Assembly: GCA_030144725.1 (NCBI GenBank)
Contig: JASKMD010000008.1
Coordinates: 11,408,375-11,472,374 of the forward strand
Length of the DNA: 64,000 nt
Direction: 5' to 3'
Source of the DNA: Haematococcus lacustris
Lineage: Eukaryota > Chlorophyta > Chlorophyceae > Chlamydomonadales > Haematococcaceae
Shown here: positions 59,001 through 63,832 of the stretch, in pieces
Numbering within the stretch: position 1 is the first letter of the stretch
Layout: every line of letters starts with the position of its first letter
Program-made: the position numbers and the translations under genes
Notes under the pieces: generated by a model
Told to the model about the DNA's origin: nothing
The model's database searches: none
Seen by the model: the letters and a program-made list of their open reading frames with translations, nothing else

Positions 59001-59245
59001 GCAACTCCCCCCGCAGTGCAGCCCCCCCAGCCCAGCTGCCTCCCCCAGTTCAGCTGGACATCGAGGACCCCAACCTGCTGCCACAGATCAAGGCTCCCAT
59101 GGACCTGCTCACCAATGCAAGTGTGCAGGAGCACCTGATGCGTGGCCCCCACCACAACCGCATCAGGCTACTGCCCGGTGAGGTGGCCATGTTTGAGCAG
59201 CCCAGCAGTGCCTGGCCAGTTGCCAAGCTTCAAGAGCTGGACCAG
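26076..59245 (+). CDS. Unrecognised nuclear-type gene interrupted by a 31-kb intron
   Basis: Proposed exons: 26076-26136 ([20 protein letters not shown], a basic nuclear-localisation-like start), 27028-27241 ([16 protein letters not shown], then helical [19 protein letters not shown]), 58606-58699 ([18 protein letters not shown]) and 59054-59245 ([19 protein letters not shown], then [20 protein letters not shown]). Phases agree across all four joins. The weak GTGGCG donor at 27242 is the first base of the (GGGGC)n array, so the third join spans both arrays and the 27.7-kb mobile nest. I recognise no family. The 3' end is unclear: the frame may run to a stop at 59335 or splice on. The chain is an inference and the two halves could be separate genes. 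Confidence 0.4.
26137..27027. other. Presumed first intron of the unrecognised gene
   Basis: No coding signal. A GGTCACCCCCGCC motif at about 26252 resembles the tip of the TIR element at 15850 and may mark an old end. Confidence 0.35.
27246..29586. repeat. (GGGGC)n pentanucleotide array, left part
   Basis: About 468 perfect units. Every ORF through it (GGAGR or RPAPP repeats, up to 910 codons) is an artefact of a 5-bp unit without stop codons. The right end abuts the chromovirus LTR; the array resumes at 57313. Confidence 0.98.
29587..29856 (-). repeat. 3' LTR of chromovirus
   Basis: 270 nt, matching 57043-57312 except for 5 substitutions. Ends GCCGTTACA. Confidence 0.9.
29695..29770 (-). 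promoter_or_regulatory. tRNA-like Pol III box pair in the 3' LTR
   Basis: On the minus strand an exact B-box, GGTTCGATTCC, lies about 35 nt after an A-box-like TAGGGCAGGTTA. No cloverleaf with a matching acceptor stem forms, so it is not a working tRNA. It could be an internal Pol III promoter or a tRNA-derived piece. Confidence 0.45.
30011..30253 (-). pseudogene. Chromovirus chromodomain (C-terminal end of pol)
   Basis: Minus-strand frame reads [19 protein letters not shown], then the chromodomain [20 protein letters not shown] and [11 protein letters not shown]. After a one-base shift it continues [20 protein letters not shown] to a TGA at 30011. It is the direct continuation of the integrase tail ending at 52354 (RLHPVFHVS), 22 kb away; the LTR retrotransposon sits in between. 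Chromodomains steer integration to marked heterochromatin in this family. The WEGYDAS-x-x-x-W-EP core is damaged by the frameshift. Confidence 0.8.
30254..30613 (+). repeat. 5' LTR of nested LTR retrotransposon
   Basis: 360 nt, TGTTACAG...TCTAACA. Contains CATATAGAC, a possible TATA-like promoter element, at about 30408. Confidence 0.92.
30614..30831 (+). other. Leader and possible gag start of the nested LTR element
   Basis: An open frame reads [20 protein letters not shown] to a stop at 30771. The 5' boundary of the LINE lies somewhere after this and could not be fixed. Confidence 0.35.
30832..40608 (+). CDS. LINE polyprotein part 1: repeats, 2A, protease, APE, RT
   Basis: 3258 codons. 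Residues about 136-496: 12-residue repeats ([12 protein letters not shown]). Residues 504-1073: fifteen 38-residue repeats. A hydrophobic stretch ending in a canonical 2A (GDVEANPGP, 1338-1346) should release the leader from the enzyme part by ribosome skipping. Josephin-like protease: [15 protein letters not shown] with probable nucleophile C1545, H1660 in [18 protein letters not shown] and D1675. APE nuclease: LNVRGL (N1884), ETKTH (E1911), GDLNA (D2026, N2028), SDHRPL (D2104, H2105). RT about 2440-2760: [43 protein letters not shown] (D2701, D2702). The start at 30832 is the first in-frame codon and is uncertain. The stop TAG at 40606 lies in the left TIR of an inserted element, so the protein is truncated after RT. 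Confidence 0.88.
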   Translation: MQAYKLSGKTTRAATLVILTFFTLLQLTHCCNTTSGYKSTAHLHDSDRSHCSPTQGEDYWKCQNSQEKTQHRDKQQDIRCTALTYLALPNPVQQCPHMTALPNPALTCMHTNPMHNTQPKGTPLRPVLMLQQPAFTMPTGSPLRPALTMPKGAPPRPALTMPKGAPLRPALTMPKGAPLRPALTMPKGAPLRPALTMPTGAPLRPALTMPTGAPLRPALTMPKGAPLRPALTMPKGAPLRPALTMPTGSPLRPALTMPTGAPLRPALTMPTGAPLRPALTMPKGAPLRPALTMPKGAPLRPALTMPKGAPLRPALTMPTGSPLRPTLTMPTGAPLRPALTMPKGAPLRPALTMPKGAPLRPALTMPKGAPLRPALTMPKGAPLRPALTMPTGSPLRPALTMPTGAPLRPALTMPKGAPLRPALTMPKGAPLRPALTMPKGAPLRPALTMPTGAPLRPALTMPTGAPLRPALTMPKGAPLRPVTTMPKDAPLRPVITMPTVHATAIHDWPAVTQPHALCPTMQAGEAGRAQPAHRMPEAHAPAIHDWPAVTQPHALCPTMQAGEAGRAQPAHRMPAAHAPAIHDWPAVTQPHALCPTMQAGEAGRAQPAHRMPAAHAPAIHDWPAVTQPHALCPTMQAGEAGRAQPAHRMPAAHAPAIHDWPAVTQPHALCPTMQAGEAGRAQPAHRMPAAHASAIHDWPAVTQPHALCPTMQAGKAGRAQPAHRMPAAHAPAIHDWPAVTQPHALCPTMQAGEAGRAQPAHRMPAAHAPAIHDWPAVTQPHALCPTMQAGEAGRAQPAHRMPEAHAPAIHDWPAVTQPHALCPTMQAGEAGRAQPAHRMPAAHAPAIHDWPAVTQPHALCPTMQAGEAGRAQPAHRMPEAHAPAIHDWPAVTQPHALCPTMQAGEAGRAQPAHRMPAAHAPAIHDWPAVTQPHALCPTMQAGEAGRAQPAHRMPAAHAPAIHDWPAVTQPHALCPTMQAGEAGRAQPAHRMPEAHAPAIHDWPAVTQPHALCPTMQAGEAGRAQPAHRMPEAHAPAIHDWPAVTQPHALCPTMQAGEAGRAQPAHRMPAAHAPATHDTPAMTQPRVQCPTMQAGEAGGAHHVPTEHAPTIHAGTMQPCEAQPAKEQTGMPHPCMLMDTSKEGGTIADKTYNTLVLYKDALHDMKQAYLQWKGMHGILITVACAWWWIHHHATLHLTSTSQSISQTISQSQKCLRRHCKRLQRWRAISTTSAFVNFLYIDGTIDRHTAILNLTVCMHSWTTQGHYTVTVGKSSVIAHHYNTTLQRHTIYRITILDKQRRPTNAITMDHLKTAIEWLGTLSTSYCAMAITYIAWLLLACGDVEANPGPNTHYVQQEGSSTCQADSLNNLAGRKWVSIDAIDTFYTQRLTQLNTPDELIAWQMARGAGGYDDGVIDLYLTSKYGLISTSVADLRRPQDWTKHNLDSLAQRHETTAFLCKRLGHSMAMTSLNGKWSLKDSLEPAPTPLARIALPTKQTHHQLFIITPTHTTRTSAQIALCHTKKINHIISHNTSPPVPIYMEAQHKCFCLVHAINMAMGRPLINPHDVLTHCSHLATHLQDLASRARGENRHIPLPDRTPHIYDEDGNFNIHSMNHYLYHNYKTFHLATQELPQDNITRATLSTLMGKEDNHTSNAAILINRNHATTLRYLDNTWYWLDSQATQARRLLTTADWKELQGRLILIKQGMQHKNLIEPIFWLADPMEQATTTQLEHHYARPHHIDLSDDQPPTIPPPAATPHPLTTSNNAPKRKNTYAEADPPARSRHREDANAKEDAATPPPPTRNEKPSTKTGPKKPRSKKGAKNTSHSKDRHTQTLMSRYLTNTQAAPTATIPSPPVPCPTTKAPPILPTQPHQTPSRQYLTLTTLNVRGLYRARRDVSHLIHHHHPDILILTETKTHHKKDTPGWLKVTTQDYTLHRHGGHSEVLIGIKHDLAIQMQATLVPPSTEAEINSRCVILTLSQHHSENLTIVATYWPSGCNEDALPLRENMQHHIRTATGHLPGSLILAGDLNATMKTADRSEHTEYTQDRMMREFASEMRLSEADPGDRAWTYQQPHCNSRIDAILTRDARPGPEHRTIVDTHAYLSDHRPLIATLTTARMGIHLAQTQQAQSHKHTVLTTPITNSDREAFRLAVQQPSSGAPQLHARLAAYLSPLFTEATDFLANLDKANPHQPKRLTELAGLHPRQAVDMAATMLTTLLETCRTTAMKTCTTKTLTRGGQHYQRRTMCRIRLALGKKLKTTRNLSRQARLLFKQNGAHPTIEDLIPDTDTSNTAIKEAVQARQDDDPTDNHVQAALAKLTNSYRDQIHQLDDDDSALAIAQARVRMQQLISTQPKKANKYILRPSRTSHKGLQALTDPTTRRVYTDPADLNRIITAAYGQKLSPPTPKTGHYTDTQTRNYPWARAKADDPFTMHTCKNIHWMHTAIMDKASFQECLSRLAGGKAPGPDGIENEIIKMLPWEMRDTIHQLFIIMWATGCTPTTWKTSDTCLLYKDKGQETDLNAYRPVGLANTIYKLWTSLITKTLYEYAEANGMLSKCQAGFRSHRDTTQQLQMLVMALEDAKLAKADIYALMVDFTSAFNTTCQDKLLWIMHDLGFPTDATDAVKDLYTGATTRFKTPYGPTDPVPVDRGTIQGDSLSPFLFLIYIEPLLRWLQVGARGYKFQSVENDSDNRYTIGSIDYADDVAILCNSISNTRVQADKLSAYSDWGHLIISHSKTLATAALHKAHQSGRCSTQADAEKEARKQMQDLRLQGKPVTFLRPTAPFTYLGVMLTMTLNWKPQHTAMITQLRQKLDRLRRSFASARQAIHIVKTAIIPSLAYSFCVVPCTPGDLDLFDRAVNQCVKHKLNLPLGTPNAVIRDDIDKLGLGISSAAQEYHARNTTALVSSLQSADNTYAHISRCMLHKQITWLYAQAAKHGHRIPNLLQHTLRARQLLHTTTANLFATHEGAPLYPKETKALGQLITQSASPLPRDIVSACITCLKSLGLAHPSELICQDNIHIMSGDSLRKRFGTKVKQKHIIALNRLTAMATMDHCPTATEAKTILGRRDTTLTLPADQRRIRAWAAGLTELTPHTTAHTGPRYTDIRAYMTAKTLAKDTQPPTPNPITATARSKLTNNVPKPPTAKQPTPQPRIGSKRPAEDRHTEAEDRHTQTIPDVVTHIPIMTLTNLSTWKADTARQHKNEQLGIMLGAMYDHQESITAIDGWHWNGNNQESYYNVHWRPTIIEKWALQMYNTQAN
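31238..32320 (+). repeat. 36-bp tandem repeat in LINE ORF (about 30 copies)
   Basis: Units of the form ACCATGCCAAAGGGCGCCCC plus 16 nt encode [12 protein letters not shown] with K/T, A/S and G variation. The other frames are open as well because the unit is a multiple of three. Confidence 0.95.
32341..34050 (+). repeat. 114-bp tandem repeat in LINE ORF (15 copies)
   Basis: Exactly 15 periods of 114 bp, each encoding 38 residues that include [20 protein letters not shown] and [13 protein letters not shown]. Copies are almost identical, with A/E alternation at one position. Confidence 0.95.
34843..34869 (+). other. 2A ribosome-skipping peptide
   Basis: Encodes GDVEANPGP after the hydrophobic [14 protein letters not shown], the full D-V-E-x-N-P-G-P consensus. 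Skipping is expected between G1345 and P1346. Confidence 0.9.
40629..40928 (+). repeat. About 156-bp direct repeat, two copies
   Basis: Two copies beginning GAGCCTCGGACTTGGTACAT (40629 and 40785), each ending in palindrome units and GGGGTACCTCGCGAG. Confidence 0.85.
40725..41492 (+). repeat. Palindromic 18-bp satellite, left block, with 149-bp higher-order unit
   Basis: Palindrome CTACAGTACTGTAG with 4-nt spacers (mostly ACAT, ACCT, ACAC). A higher-order period of 149 bp is marked by GGTACCTCGAGGGACCACTT (41161 and 41310). Confidence 0.9.
41585..41790 (+). repeat. About 106-bp tandem duplication, then GCAGCCAGCCTC-type repeats to 41950
   Basis: Two copies starting GATGGCATCGCACGAGGTTA. The downstream short repeats encode SQPASQP in one frame and are unlikely to be a gene. 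Confidence 0.8.
42271..42731. repeat. (CCCAG)n array
   Basis: About 92 perfect pentamers. Open frames through it are artefacts. Confidence 0.98.
42740..43426 (+). other. Exon-like fragments between arrays
   Basis: C-rich intron-like sequence with a possible small exon at about 43217-43292 (AG acceptor, [22 protein letters not shown] donor). Function unknown; perhaps remains of a transposase or captured host gene. Confidence 0.3.
43427..43512. repeat. (CCCCCG)n array
   Basis: About 14 hexamers, followed by degenerate CCCCACCCA repeats to 43640 and CTCCCGCC repeats to 43735. Confidence 0.9.
43830..44362. repeat. CTG-triplet rich array with CCCC interruptions
   Basis: Runs of CTG separated by CCCCCCTA-type spacers. 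Confidence 0.95.
44364..45619. repeat. Palindromic 18-bp satellite, 70 copies
   Basis: The perfect 14-bp palindrome CTACAGTACTGTAG (two copies with CTTCAG) plus a 4-nt spacer of GTGT, ATGT or GGGT; 1256 bp equals 70 palindromes and 69 spacers. The only ORFs are repeat translations. Confidence 0.97.
45620..46323. other. Right part of the satellite-filled element
   Basis: An exon-like frame after an AG at about 45670 ([20 protein letters not shown]) and ATGATGTAATG repeats at about 45850-45905. No gene assigned. Confidence 0.3.
46324..46409. repeat. Palindromic satellite, five copies
   Basis: Five CTACAGTACTGTAG units with spacers ACCT, ACAT, ACAT and ATGT. Confidence 0.95.
46549..49452 (+). 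CDS. LINE polyprotein part 2: PHD finger, RNase H, restriction-like endonuclease
   Basis: About 967 codons resuming right after the right TIR; it opens on GTG because the true upstream coding is part 1. PHD finger (C4HC3): C25, C28, C38, C41, H46, C49, C66, C69. RNase H: TYTDGSC (D509), [12 protein letters not shown] (E551), [10 protein letters not shown] (D569), [11 protein letters not shown] (D628), a complete DEDD set. C-terminus: zinc knuckle C752-x2-C755-x7-H763-x4-C768 ([17 protein letters not shown]), then RPDIIMV (P841, D842) and ILEIKYC (E868, K870), the PD-(D/E)xK pattern of restriction-like LINE endonucleases. As an isolated frame it cannot be translated normally unless the insert is removed. 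Confidence 0.85.
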   Translation: MKKEGYTPAHTEDICRADAEHVCTCELCWEPKEDSPMCNICMRAYHPACLAKTGLAGQARDDHWLCPVCAHGEDDLKTAMRNSVETDLIKAHWHPTIEPKPLILAHIDYTDKKNEYDADNSKRQEARRRPLDAALPEHTRQGLPDPHTWIPRCTDLHSRATFHTSPVNPQTDIVGTGRCEITLQNHSHITTQAMCGGSQGPNLPQHSLIEHVVAHDEAGRTVGLINKTNYQNLTTWLQHTPHPRDPAMELAALLRRNNTQSIPQPLLAAQNKAITTLYNTQYFPSTVQRWANPLTVRAETTTYWSPDINDTAYGAHHNCLLVRHTGLSTWNVPAEDALALKCIKHAIHSATMEEATATILLIPGKKGISYPKHIAMLKSYPEYCQHLATIPLDKPKAATKSCKHATLLTYIVWNKAGQQLVTKGNPHGWLANTATALHPRPERHPKHNQPSKHVQPTQLPSGHYKHMHLPADRELPATGHMRQPNQIAPPFCTTSSMVIPNWRTVTYTDGSCMQGTDRAPSRKVGAGVYTPENDERLTIALPDHSTINRAELAAIHAAIKSGATHIATDSLCSIYQIRRALANPMSLRTHHHRDILADIATLIMNSRDTIHLRKVRAHSGIIGNEAADTLAKHAAMYPEQAHTQAPHEHTEQQTWLSATTETGTTIPLPDCRHSVRTHMRAKHKLGLANQDSIYYQMSQDIARVAAKGSCERVMLDPGIPTAAQRTALLYRTGGLYNQKLAMRWGKAADDRCPLCGEADSATHLLSGCTRTAALVQERHNGAGRLITKAISKGSQGGCITYTDIGSHARGEQNDMDLPNTTLSDTLAAIGLPTAHNTTTRPDIIMVSTKSNKRNRDKDESNKHVTILEIKYCADSRWTEQLEKASTQHAALATAIREAGNTVTIRPILLGIGGITYEAHTKQHMRELGVTHTNTIKLLYKLTRHAVISSHSIAKTSYRLRAGKGDWG
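49453..49567 (+). other. LINE 3' UTR and likely 3' end
   Basis: Short GC-rich sequence ending in a pyrimidine run (TTCTTCTTCTTTTT), where the LINE probably ends. Confidence 0.4.
49568..49775 (+). repeat. About 25-bp degenerate minisatellite
   Basis: Repeats of ACCTGCGAAAGCAGTGxTTT type, roughly eight copies with drift. Confidence 0.8.
49776..51066 (+). other. A/C-rich interior of the nested LTR element, no gene recognised
   Basis: Holds short direct repeats (CCTCCATTGTTACCTGGCACACTGCCA twice at about 50203-50256, given here as a 20-nt core CCTCCATTGTTACCTGGCAC). ORFs are short and unassigned; it may be degraded gag. Confidence 0.35.
51067..51780 (+). pseudogene. Degenerate Ty3/gypsy RNase H-integrase remnant
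   Basis: Frame pieces: [10 protein letters not shown] (end of RNase H, at about 51089), [20 protein letters not shown], then [17 protein letters not shown] with TGA where Trp is expected at about 51499, then IHNYVRTC (integrase HHCC zinc domain). After a deletion [15 protein letters not shown] marks the integrase core. Frameshifts and stops leave no function. It shows the nested LTR element belongs to Ty3/gypsy. Confidence 0.75.
51979..51992 (+). other. Polypurine tract of nested LTR element
   Basis: GGAGTGGGGGAGAG immediately before the 3' LTR; primes plus-strand DNA synthesis in such elements. Confidence 0.8.
51993..52353 (+). repeat. 3' LTR of nested LTR retrotransposon
   Basis: 361 nt; differs from the 5' LTR by T to C at position 3 and one extra base near 52313. 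Confidence 0.92.
52354..52780 (-). pseudogene. Chromovirus integrase C-terminal region (GPY/F)
   Basis: Reads [20 protein letters not shown], then [20 protein letters not shown] (GPY/F module) and [11 protein letters not shown], where the nested element interrupts it at 52353. Separated from the integrase core by a TGA at about 52794. Confidence 0.85.
52796..53827 (-). pseudogene. Chromovirus integrase (zinc domain and catalytic core)
   Basis: HHCC domain ([18 protein letters not shown] ... CDACQRDK) and core with the D,D-E triad: [31 protein letters not shown]. Starts after frameshifts near 53830-53900 that break the RNase H to integrase link ([10 protein letters not shown] is the linker). 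Confidence 0.9.
53883..55217 (-). pseudogene. Chromovirus reverse transcriptase and RNase H
   Basis: RT motifs [44 protein letters not shown] (YLDD at 54561-54572), then the RNase H start [19 protein letters not shown] and [13 protein letters not shown] before the break. The frame is intact over 444 codons, but gag and protease are not found upstream. Confidence 0.9.
55218..57039 (-). other. Degraded 5' interior of the chromovirus
   Basis: Expected position of gag and protease. A minus-strand start at about 56807 ([19 protein letters not shown]) may be old gag. Includes four palindromic satellite units (55957-56024) and a GCCATAGGCTGCCATAAAGG direct repeat (about 56200 and 56240). No intact gene. 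Confidence 0.45.
55957..56024. repeat. Palindromic satellite, four copies outside the TIR element
   Basis: CTACAGTACTGTAG-type units with spacers GGGT, ATGT, GGGT, the last two ending in CTGTATGG. Confidence 0.9.
57040..57312 (-). repeat. 5' LTR of chromovirus
   Basis: 273 nt, TGTAAC...GTTACA. The inner end carries a palindrome, AACGTGCAGTGCACGTT (57043-57059). Confidence 0.9.
57150..57226 (-). promoter_or_regulatory. tRNA-like Pol III box pair in the 5' LTR
   Basis: Same as in the other LTR, with a better A-box (TAGCGCAGGTTA) and the exact B-box GGTTCGATTCC. Confidence 0.45.
57313..58545. repeat. (GGGGC)n pentanucleotide array, right part
   Basis: About 246 units, starting directly after the outer end of the right LTR and ending in GGGGT variants. 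With the left part it forms one array split by the mobile nest. Confidence 0.98.
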
Positions 59246-59335
59246 GTGCACCTGCAAGGCGACATCAACTCCCTTAATGCCAATGCAACCAAAAGGTTGC
59301 ACAGGCTGTTAGCCTTTCAAGCGTTAAGGTGTTAG

Positions 59336-59887
59336 TTTTGATGAGGTGCCCAGTGGTCAGGGAGTTTGCCCCAGGAACGTGCCACCGGTGTGGGGTTGGC
59401 AGTCATCAAGGGTGCGACCGAGGTTGCTTCAACGTGATTGGAGTAGCTGAGTGAGATTACCCACAGGCTAACAGCTTGTTCCATATTGAATGTTTTTTTC
59501 TCGTCTGTAAGCGCGTTTACCTTTCATTTAGCCTAGTACAGTTGGGCACTTCCTCTTCCTCACCAAGCCAGACCTTGGCTGCTGGCTGCCACGTCACCTC
59601 AGAACCATTGTGTGGCGCTAGGCTCTTCTTTGTTTGCGTCAAGTCAGAAGTCAATGGGCTCTCCGTAGTTGCCAGCAACTGCCGCAGCCAGGCCACTCTT
59701 GCTATGATACTGATGGGGGCAGGTAGCAGTAGCCAAGCCGAGCTAGGCCAGGTGTGTGGATCCTGGCATGCAGGCATGCAGCTCAAGCTTCTGTGAAGGA
59801 TTTGTTAAACAACTCCTGAACCCTACAGCCCTCATGCTACACCATAATAAAGCATGAGTTGGAATCGAACCGGTTTGTTAGACAAGC
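59336..59887. other. Spacer before TAM41
   Basis: An AG/GT-bounded frame at about 59625-59750 (VKSEVNGLSVVASNCRSQAT) could be a further exon of the upstream gene. AGTACAGTTGGGCACTTCCT near 59537 resembles the CDC20 3' UTR at about 20935. No TATA box recognised. Confidence 0.3.
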
Positions 59888-62800
59888 ATGGCAGCGCCAC
59901 CGCTGGTCTCCTCTCGCCTACATCAAATCCTTACTCATTTGCCCGCTGCATCATACGCGTTTGCCTACGGCAGCGGTGTCCTGACGCAGCCGGGCCTGTA
60001 TGATGCGCGAGAGTCGCAAGCTAGCACACAAACTCAAACAAAGCCGACAGCTGACAGCCAAGCCCGCGGCCCACAACTGGACTTCATCCTTGCTGTGCCT
60101 GATCCATCAGCCTGGCATGCCGAGGTAGTGGCGCCCCGGAGCCCGAACAGCTCTAAACTCGTGCTGCACTCCGGCTGCAAGCAATGCTGGATGCACTGTA
60201 CGCCAAATGCAGAACATCCGTGCCAACCCCAGCCACTACTCTTGGGTAGCTCAGCTTGGCCCTCGTGCGGTGAGGCAACAAGGCTGAAGACCCTTAGCAG
60301 CAGCGCTGTTGCCGCCAGTGCTTCCTTGGTGCTCTTGCACCTTGGCTGGGCTGTTGCATTGTGTCCAAGCCATCTAGGCTGATTACTCAGGCTGGTTGCT
60401 CCATTTAATAGCCAACGTACCCTCAAAAACCAAGACACCGCTATCACACCATTATCACACCCACCATGCAGCAAGGTAGCATAGGGGGTAGGTCTAGACT
60501 GTACCAGGAGCATGCAGCAGCTGCCATACAGTGCCTGATCTCACAGTGGGCGCATGTGGGGTGTTCTAGCTTAGCCCGCAAGAGGCCTGATGCATTGCTA
60601 GCAGGTCACTGGCATTGCGCAGCACATAGGAGTGGGCATCCACTTCAACACGCTGGTCAACATCAACGGTCAGGTAATGCAACATGCCATGCTGCACAGG
60701 CACTTCCCACTGCCCTGGCATTATTACATCATTACCAGTGGCAGCAGGGCAGCAAGGCAGCAGGGCAGCAGAGACAGTGTCATCCCCACACAATGTGCTT
60801 TGCTCACATTGACTGTCACATTGTTGCAGTGCTTGACAGCCCCCTTGTCCCTCACTAGGGCCTCCATTTTAGCCGGAACTAGCAGCCACTAGCAGCCACT
60901 AACTAGCTCCGGCTAAAATAGTGTTATTGGGCTGTGTGGAGTAAACCCAGTGCACTAATGGCACATGAGCCGCCTACCACCTACATGATTGCCTGACCCG
61001 AGGGCTATGCAGTAGAGTTGGCATGACAAAACATGCACTAATTGAAAGCTGATGACAGCTCAAAGTGGGGGGGGCACACACTACTGTGCCTCAGCAGGCT
61101 GCTGCTCCTGGGCCTGGGCCTTGGGGGGCTTGTCTCGCAGCCGCTTGTACCCCAGACCAGGGTACTCCTTGCCCTTGGCTGGCAGAGCTCCCTGGTCTGG
61201 CCAGAAGCACAGCTCCAGTGGACGCCACCTGCTCTCCCCAATGCGCTGCATGTTCAGAGCTGCATTGCAGTCCCTGTCCAGCCACCTGCCTGGCTGTGGT
61301 GCTGGCTTGGCCTTGGCAGCCTTGCCCTTGCCCTTGGTGGGCTCAGCTGCCCCTGCCTCAGCCTTGGTGCGCTTGCTGCGCTTGGCTGGCTGGGGTGTGC
61401 TGGGCCCTGGCTCTGAGGCTGCTGCCTGTGTGGCTGCCTGGCTGCTGCGGGGGGCCTGTGGGGGCCTGCGGGGGGCCACTACCGGGCACCACACCAGGCC
61501 CCGCACTGGCTGGCCGCGCTCCTGGCTCCAGGCTGGACGCAGCAGGCGCTGTTGCACCTGCCCTGCTGGGGGCTTCCAACCTGCAGGCCTAGTGGCACTG
61601 AGTGTGTTCAGCTCCACCTCACAGGGCTGCTGGCCATTCACTGCTGAGCTGACCCGGCTGGTGCGGTGCTCATCGACAAGCACCACCCTGCCCCCATCCT
61701 GGTCTTTGCCCCTGGGCCTGCACACCACCTTGCGGCAGGCACGCAACACCGCATCAGCACCCCACCCTCCTGCTGTGCCAATGCTAGCTGCTCCAAAGAA
61801 CACCACCAGCTGCTTGGCACACCCATGGCGCTTTATGGACAGCTCCGCCATGCCCTTCTCCAACTGCAGCCATGCACACAAGGCACACATGTGGTGGCTG
61901 ATATGGTGGCACCAGGTTAGGCAGGGCACAGTCAAGTACTTTTTCGTTTCGTCACCTCTCAGTCCCTTTCCCTCCCTCCCTCCCACCTACCCACCCACCC
62001 ACCCTCACCTTGTACACGGTTGTGTGAAAATACACGGTTGTGTGAAAATACACAAGTGCAAGGAAAAGGGAACAGGGCCAAGCCAATCCAGTCAACCCCA
62101 GCTGTCAGCACCTAGCCACTATAGCCATCATGCACTGACAGCCTGCTTCAGCCAACCTGCTTCAGCCCCAAGCCTCTTCCATGTTCTCATCTAGTGGGCC
62201 CAGAGCCTCCCCCTTTCCTGCAGGAAAAGGGAACAGGGTGGTGAGTAGGATCCCAGTGCCCTATGCCACTAGTTGTCTGCCGTATTGAACACTGACCCTG
62301 TGCTTGGCAGTCCCCAGTGCTTGACAGTCCCTGCTGCTGCCCTGGCTGTTGGTGCAGCTGGTAAAGTATGGCGTGGTGGGATGCGACTGCTTAGAGGACG
62401 ACCTGCTGACCTGGCGCCACCTGTACGTGGGTGGGTGGGTGGGAGCAGGGGTCACACCCTAGCATGCAGGTCACACCATGGCATGCAGCGCACATACCCA
62501 TGCACATCATTTGCCAACTGTGGACCCAGCGTCCAGGGTGCATGTCCATGCATGGTTGCCTCCTGGTCAACAGCTTTGAGGTGAGCAGGGGCTGGGCCCA
62601 TGGCCCTTGCGAGCCTGCTCTGCAGCTGGGCGGCTGCACAAGCCAGTGGTGCACCTGGTGGGACGCAGCCAAGCTCTGGCCATGGCCCAGGCTGCCAACT
62701 TGAGGGCTGCCGCCGCCACCGCCCTGCTGCTGCTGCCGCCCTCCTTCTCCACGCAGGTGGGCCGCACTAGCCCTGCCCTGCCAAGCGCAGCACAGCGTGC

Positions 62801-63792
62801 AGGTGCTGCGTCATGGCCAGCGGTCGCAGTCGTGTGCACTGTCCATAACCTAAAACTCGGTTATAGGGCCGCATGCTGCTGGGCCATGGGCGTATGCTGC
62901 TGCTGAGCTTGGCTGGCAGAGGCTGCTGCCTAACCTCACTTATGTTTCACTCTGTGACTCACTCGTGTGATGAGGGCCCCTCTCCTCCTGCTGTCTGACC
63001 CACCCTCCTCCAGGATTTTCTGGTGAAGCTGGTGGGGCTGTCCTACCACGGTGACGTGCGTATGGGCCTGGCTGAGGACCCCCACAAGGTATGACCCAGG
63101 GTGTGACCCATGTGTGATCTGCCCAGTGAGCAATGGGTAGGCTAGTTTTAACCGCTGGGGCCTGCTGTGGGCGCTGGCCACAGGTCACCCGCATCAGCCA
63201 AGGCAGCAGGCAAGGCCTCGAGGCTCTCTACCTTCCTCTGCTCCACTCCTCTCACTCCCCCCCTTCACACCTTGCCCTTGGCTCCGTCATAGGCCCTCAC
63301 ACTACAGCTGAGACACCAGCCTGGCGCAGCCCTCAAGGCCCTGACCACCCTGATATTGCTGACCCACCCCTGTCAAGCCAATCCCCTGCCCCAGGCCACG
63401 TTCAGCAGCCAGCAGCAGCCAATACCCACTTGACCCAGGGCAGCATACCCCCTCCCCCAGTCCTCCCGGCCACAGCCGGCAGCACTGCCCCCCTCCTTGA
63501 CCAGTGGCAGGCAGCAGCCCAGACCCCTCTGTGGGATGTGGCAGGCCTGACGGTAGCGGCCAGCACGCAACCTGCCTCACTACCCTGGCCTGGGGGGCAG
63601 CAGGCTGGGGCTGCTGCAGCGCAGGGCAGCAGGCCAGGTCGGGGGGAGGCTGGAGTGGGGCTCCAGTGGACCCAGGACACGCGGCTGGACTGCCGCCATG
63701 CCCTGCTGCAGCAGCTGCCCCCCGCACTGCTGGTCAGGGTGGGTGTCTCCTGGGTCCAGCGGGGCTGCGGGCTGCAGGCGGCATGGCAGCCC

Positions 63793-63832
<40 letters not shown>

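Larger units (their letters stand above)
60840..62314 (-). mobile_element. Fanzor-containing chimeric insertion in TAM41 intron 3
   Basis: 1475 bp between direct repeats CAGTGCTTGACAG (60827-60839, 62315-62327). On the minus strand: about 90 bp of unknown origin, a piece of the RanGAP last exon (about 62225-62177, GKGEALGPLDENMEE), a deletion of the acidic region, RanGAP 3'-flank sequence (to about 62010), the Fanzor fragment, and the conserved tail ending GGGACAAGGGGG at 60840. Confidence 0.75.

Noticed and set aside
59845..59900. tRNA gene on the minus strand near the TAM41 start
   Set aside because: A B-box-like GGTTCGATTCC exists, but no acceptor, D or anticodon stems form around it.
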